From Lachnospiraceae bacterium (GTDB lineage: Bacteria; Bacillota; Clostridia; Lachnospirales; Lachnospiraceae): 64,000 bases of DNA. Of the stretch, positions 61,520 through 64,000 are shown piece after piece (position 1 is the first letter of the stretch; each line of letters opens with the position of its first letter). The translations under genes and the position numbers were made by a program. The DNA lies in assembly GCA_017624855.1 (NCBI GenBank), contig JAGAMF010000007.1, positions 1-64,000 of the forward strand, given 5' to 3'. The notes below the pieces were generated by a model that was not told where the DNA came from, did not search any database, and saw only the letters and a program-made list of their open reading frames with translations.

Positions 61520-62791
61520 ATGCATTTACCCACATTAAGCGAATCGGAAATCATCTATACATTAATTGCGCTGTCTTTATTGCTCATCAGCGCCTACTCC
61601 TGCGGAACGCTTTTTGAGAAGATAAAAGCACCCCGCGTCGTGGGAGAAATCATAGGTGGTATGATTTGGGGCGGAAGTTGTCTGTATCTGTTCTTCCCCA
61701 ATGCGGTAAATACCATATTTGCGGCTTATCCGGAAGAAGGTAAGGTGCTGAATATTTTCTATCAGCTGGGCTTGATTTTTCTCATGTTTTTATCCGGGTA
61801 TAATACCAACATCGAAGTGGATAAAAAGAACGGTAAAATCATCGTTTGTGTATTAATCGGAGCAACGGTGTTACCCATGCTGGGAGCCATTCCTTTTATA
61901 TCCATGTTCAAAGAAGATTATATCGGCGTATTGGGCAATGAAGTGGCCTTTGGAATCGTATTTACCATCGGTGTGGCGATTACATCCATTCCCGTGATTT
62001 CCAAAATATTCTTTGATATGGGAATTATGAACACCACTTTTTCCAATACCATACTTACTGTGGCGACTTTGCAGGATTTGTGCCTGTGGATTCTCTTAAA
62101 TGCGGCTACCAGAATCGCGGCTACCGGCGAAGTAAAGTTTTTGGATATGCTTATTGTGGTTGTAGTAACCTTGGGGCTGTTTGTAGCGGTAAAATTAATT
62201 TCCGACCATACGAAAGTATGGAAGAAGCAAATGAAGGCCATACATTTTTACAGTATCAGCTTTGCCGTGCTTCTTATGGTGTGCGGCCTGTTGTCTCTTT
62301 GTGGCATAAACATCATGTATTCCGCCTTTTTGGTGGGCTATGTGTTAAAAGCCATCGTAGGATACAATGATGAATCCAAGAGCAAAATGGATGCACTGGG
62401 TAATTTTGCATTTTCCTTTTTTATTCCGATTTATTTTGCCTTGGTAGGTATTCAGTTAAATGTAGTGAATGACTTCTCATTCTTAAAATTTGCTGTTTTC
62501 TTTGTGATTGCTTTCGGTTTGGAAGCAGTGGGAACATTGTCCATGCTTCTGTTTACCAATTTAACCACTGCATCAAAAATTAATTTTGCGGTTACCATGA
62601 ATGCCAGAGGCGGCCCGGGCATTGTATTGGCCACTGTGGCATATGCCAACGGCATCATCAGTTTGGAATTTTTTACGGTGTTGATTCTGACCACCATGCT
62701 TTCTTCACTGATTGCAGGATATTGGTTGCGCAGACAGCAGAAGCAAGACGCCAATGTGTTTATGGTTTTAACCAAGCCGGAGAAGAAATAG
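61520..62791 (+). CDS. Cation:proton antiporter (CPA2, NapA/KefB-type)
   Basis: The 423-residue protein has about 12 TM helices. It begins with a CPA2-type RVVGEIIGGMIWGG (about residues 41-54) and has GVAITSIPVISKIFFDMGI, a VATLQDLCLWILL segment with the conserved Asp of TM6, and ARGGPGIVLATVAY. It exchanges Na+ or K+ for protons. No KTN/RCK domain. GGAGGG fixes ATG 61520. Confidence 0.9.
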   Translation: MHLPTLSESEIIYTLIALSLLLISAYSCGTLFEKIKAPRVVGEIIGGMIWGGSCLYLFFPNAVNTIFAAYPEEGKVLNIFYQLGLIFLMFLSGYNTNIEVDKKNGKIIVCVLIGATVLPMLGAIPFISMFKEDYIGVLGNEVAFGIVFTIGVAITSIPVISKIFFDMGIMNTTFSNTILTVATLQDLCLWILLNAATRIAATGEVKFLDMLIVVVVTLGLFVAVKLISDHTKVWKKQMKAIHFYSISFAVLLMVCGLLSLCGINIMYSAFLVGYVLKAIVGYNDESKSKMDALGNFAFSFFIPIYFALVGIQLNVVNDFSFLKFAVFFVIAFGLEAVGTLSMLLFTNLTTASKINFAVTMNARGGPGIVLATVAYANGIISLEFFTVLILTTMLSSLIAGYWLRRQQKQDANVFMVLTKPEKK

Positions 62792-62938
62792 GCAAAACGG
62801 TTTAAGGTCATTTTATAAATAACAATTATAAAATTTATAATGAAAAGGTTTATAAAACCGCTTTTTAAACCGATAAAAGATATGGTGTGGTCGCAAGGTA
62901 TAGAGAATGCGGCGATGTAAGAAAGGAGCTTATAAGCT

Positions 62939-63160
62939 ATGGATAAGATTAAAGAGCAGATTGAAAAAATCGTAGAAAAGATTAAAAAGGATCCTGATTT
63001 CAAGGAAGAATTCATGAAAGATCCTGAGAAAGCCATCGAAAAAGTAACCGGCATTGACATTCCCGACGGAATGGTAGATAAGGTGGTTGACGGTGTTAAG
63101 GCTAAGATTACCGGCGACAAGATTTCAGGAGCTATGGGTTCTTTGAAGAATTTGTTCTAA
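62939..63160 (+). CDS. Small Nif11-like helical protein
   Basis: 73 residues. The segment DPDFKEEFMKDPEKAIEKVTGIDIP is close to the Nif11-type leader fold. The remaining part is amphipathic and ends SGAMGSLKNLF. No modification enzyme genes are adjacent, so a peptide precursor is only one option; such small proteins are common in Lachnospiraceae. AAGGAG ribosome site. Followed by a terminator. Confidence 0.75.
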   Translation: MDKIKEQIEKIVEKIKKDPDFKEEFMKDPEKAIEKVTGIDIPDGMVDKVVDGVKAKITGDKISGAMGSLKNLF

Positions 63161-63177
63161 TTACATAAGTTCATGAG

Positions 63178-63212
63178 AAAAGTGCAGAGGATTATTCCTC
63201 TGCACTTTTTTA
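63178..63212 (+). terminator. Intrinsic terminator
   Basis: AAAGTGCAGAGGA/TCCTCTGCACTTT stem with T6. Lies between the small gene and the convergent response regulator, A-run on the other side, so possibly bidirectional. Confidence 0.85.
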
Positions 63213-63229
63213 TTACTTACTTGAGCGTT

Positions 63230-63937
63230 TTACAGATTTTCTTCGTTCATGCGGTAACCTACGCCAAGCTCATTGATAATATACTGATTATCGCCGGGTT
63301 TAGAACCCAGTTTTTTACGAATATTAGCCATGTTTACCTGAAGCTTTTTGATGCTGCCGTCATCGGAGCAACCCCAGATTTCTTTTATAATGGAGGCATA
63401 GGTCATGACTTTGCCGGTATGATAAGAAAGAAGCGCCAAGATGTTATACTCGGTCTGAGTAAGCTTAATTTCCTCATCTTTCATATATACGATACGACGA
63501 TCATAATCAATGGTTAAATCATATAAGGTAAATTTCTCGCCGGGAAGAGAACCGGAGCCGCTTCCGGGGCGATTGTTTCGCAGTGTGGCACGAACTCTTG
63601 CGAGAAGCTCACCGGTGCCGAACGGTTTGGTTATGTAATCATTGGCGCCTAAATCCAAAGCTTCGATTTTATCCTTTTCGCCGGTTCTTGCGGAGAGAAC
63701 AATAATGGGTGTGGTATCCGTTTGGCGAATATTTTGAATAAATTCAATGCCGTCCCTATCGGGAAGACCTAAGTCCAGCATAACCAAATCCGGAATATGG
63801 GAAGCATACATGAGAAGTCCCTGTTCACAGGTTGAAGCTGAAAGTGTCTGGTAATCGTTGGCACTCAATACGGTTTCAATAAAATTTCGAATATTATTTT
63901 CATCTTCGATTACCAAAATTTTATATTTGTTACTCAT
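63230..63937 (-). CDS. OmpR/KdpE-type response regulator
   Basis: The 235-residue protein has a receiver domain (ILVIEDENNIRNFI, phospho-Asp in VMLDLGLPDRDG near residue 55, switch Lys in ITKPF) and a winged-helix output domain (about 135-230, GVGYRM). LDLGLPD is KdpE-like, but no kdp genes are visible, so the target is open. Its start overlaps the kinase stop by 8 bp. Confidence 0.9.
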   Translation of the reverse strand: MSNKYKILVIEDENNIRNFIETVLSANDYQTLSASTCEQGLLMYASHIPDLVMLDLGLPDRDGIEFIQNIRQTDTTPIIVLSARTGEKDKIEALDLGANDYITKPFGTGELLARVRATLRNNRPGSGSGSLPGEKFTLYDLTIDYDRRIVYMKDEEIKLTQTEYNILALLSYHTGKVMTYASIIKEIWGCSDDGSIKKLQVNMANIRKKLGSKPGDNQYIINELGVGYRMNEENL

Positions 63938-64000
63938 TTTTGTCCTCCATTTTTAACTTAAAATAAAAAATTGCACCGCCTTCTTCGCGGTTTTCTCCGT
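63930..64000 (-). CDS. Sensor histidine kinase, C-terminal end only
   Basis: The last codons (GENREEGGAIFYFKLKMEDKNE) end in TAA at 63932-63930. GGAIFYFKL is the usual C-terminus of a HATPase domain. The rest lies beyond the right edge. It overlaps the response regulator start, so the pair is cotranscribed. Confidence 0.75.
   Translation of the reverse strand, partial: GENREEGGAIFYFKLKMEDKNE

Overview
The window looks like chromosome from a spore-forming Clostridia bacterium, most likely of the Lachnospiraceae. The grounds are the gene content and order: a decarboxylase-kinase-yaaR-holB-ricT-trmN6-rsmI cluster, a mazG-HU-rqcP-yabP-yabQ-divIC cluster, a CotS-family protein, DUF1846 and AIM24 proteins, a monomeric [FeFe] hydrogenase and several c-di-GMP proteins. 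GGAGG-type ribosome sites and TTGACA/TATAAT promoters are typical of low-GC Gram-positives. I have no external match, so the taxonomy is inference.

Layout. 1-450: four tRNA genes (Val partial, Tyr, fMet, Phe). 494-4159: RND exporter plus TetR repressor with a TetR-type operator. 4273-5880: small helical protein, DegV lipid-binding protein and a gene remnant. 6110-12853: housekeeping cluster (Orn/Lys/Arg decarboxylase, guanylate-kinase-like protein, yaaR, holB, ricT, trmN6, rsmI), with a 134-nt strongly palindromic element in front of holB. 12854-13177: acpP with its own promoter. 13254-31317: AraC regulator, DUF1846, AIM24, diguanylate cyclase, AlaX-type editing protein, hydrolase, EamA transporter, EAL protein, hydrogenase, chemoreceptor, a frameshifted sodium symporter, a second EAL protein, HAD phosphatase and CCA enzyme. 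31445-37818: CotS-like protein, PEGA lipoprotein, and the sporulation/division cluster mazG-hup-rqcP-yabP-yabQ-divIC, interrupted by a reverse-strand VanZ gene. 38032-42064: large membrane protein, an SOS-controlled Y-family polymerase with a YolD-like partner, and a small membrane protein.

42162-59744 is a 17.6-kb, visibly AT-richer integrated element. It sits in the 3' half of a tRNA-Pro(CGG) gene and is bounded by 39-bp direct repeats (attL/attR), with matching 11-bp-phased repeat pairs just inside both ends that look like integrase arm sites. It carries a tyrosine integrase, an excisionase, a divergent phage-type repressor, a primase-polymerase/helicase, a serine recombinase, a CPBP protease, and many small genes of unknown function. 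No capsid, terminase, portal, relaxase or type IV secretion gene was seen. It therefore resembles a phage satellite (PICI-like) or a non-conjugative island. The most notable contents are a promoter-hairpin-polyU unit on the minus strand predicting a ~79-nt RNA (46430-46508), a set of near-identical TTGCAA-N8-TTGCAA operators next to a small XRE repressor, 11-bp iterons wrapped around a cruciform (58741-59019), a zinc-ribbon/AlbA_2-ATPase gene pair that could be a defence module (56404-58738), and a cluster of unrecognised genes (46616-49225).

59757-64000 returns to chromosomal genes: a small membrane protein, a DUF2130 protein, a CPA2-type cation/proton antiporter, a small Nif11-like protein, and a two-component system whose kinase gene runs off the right edge.
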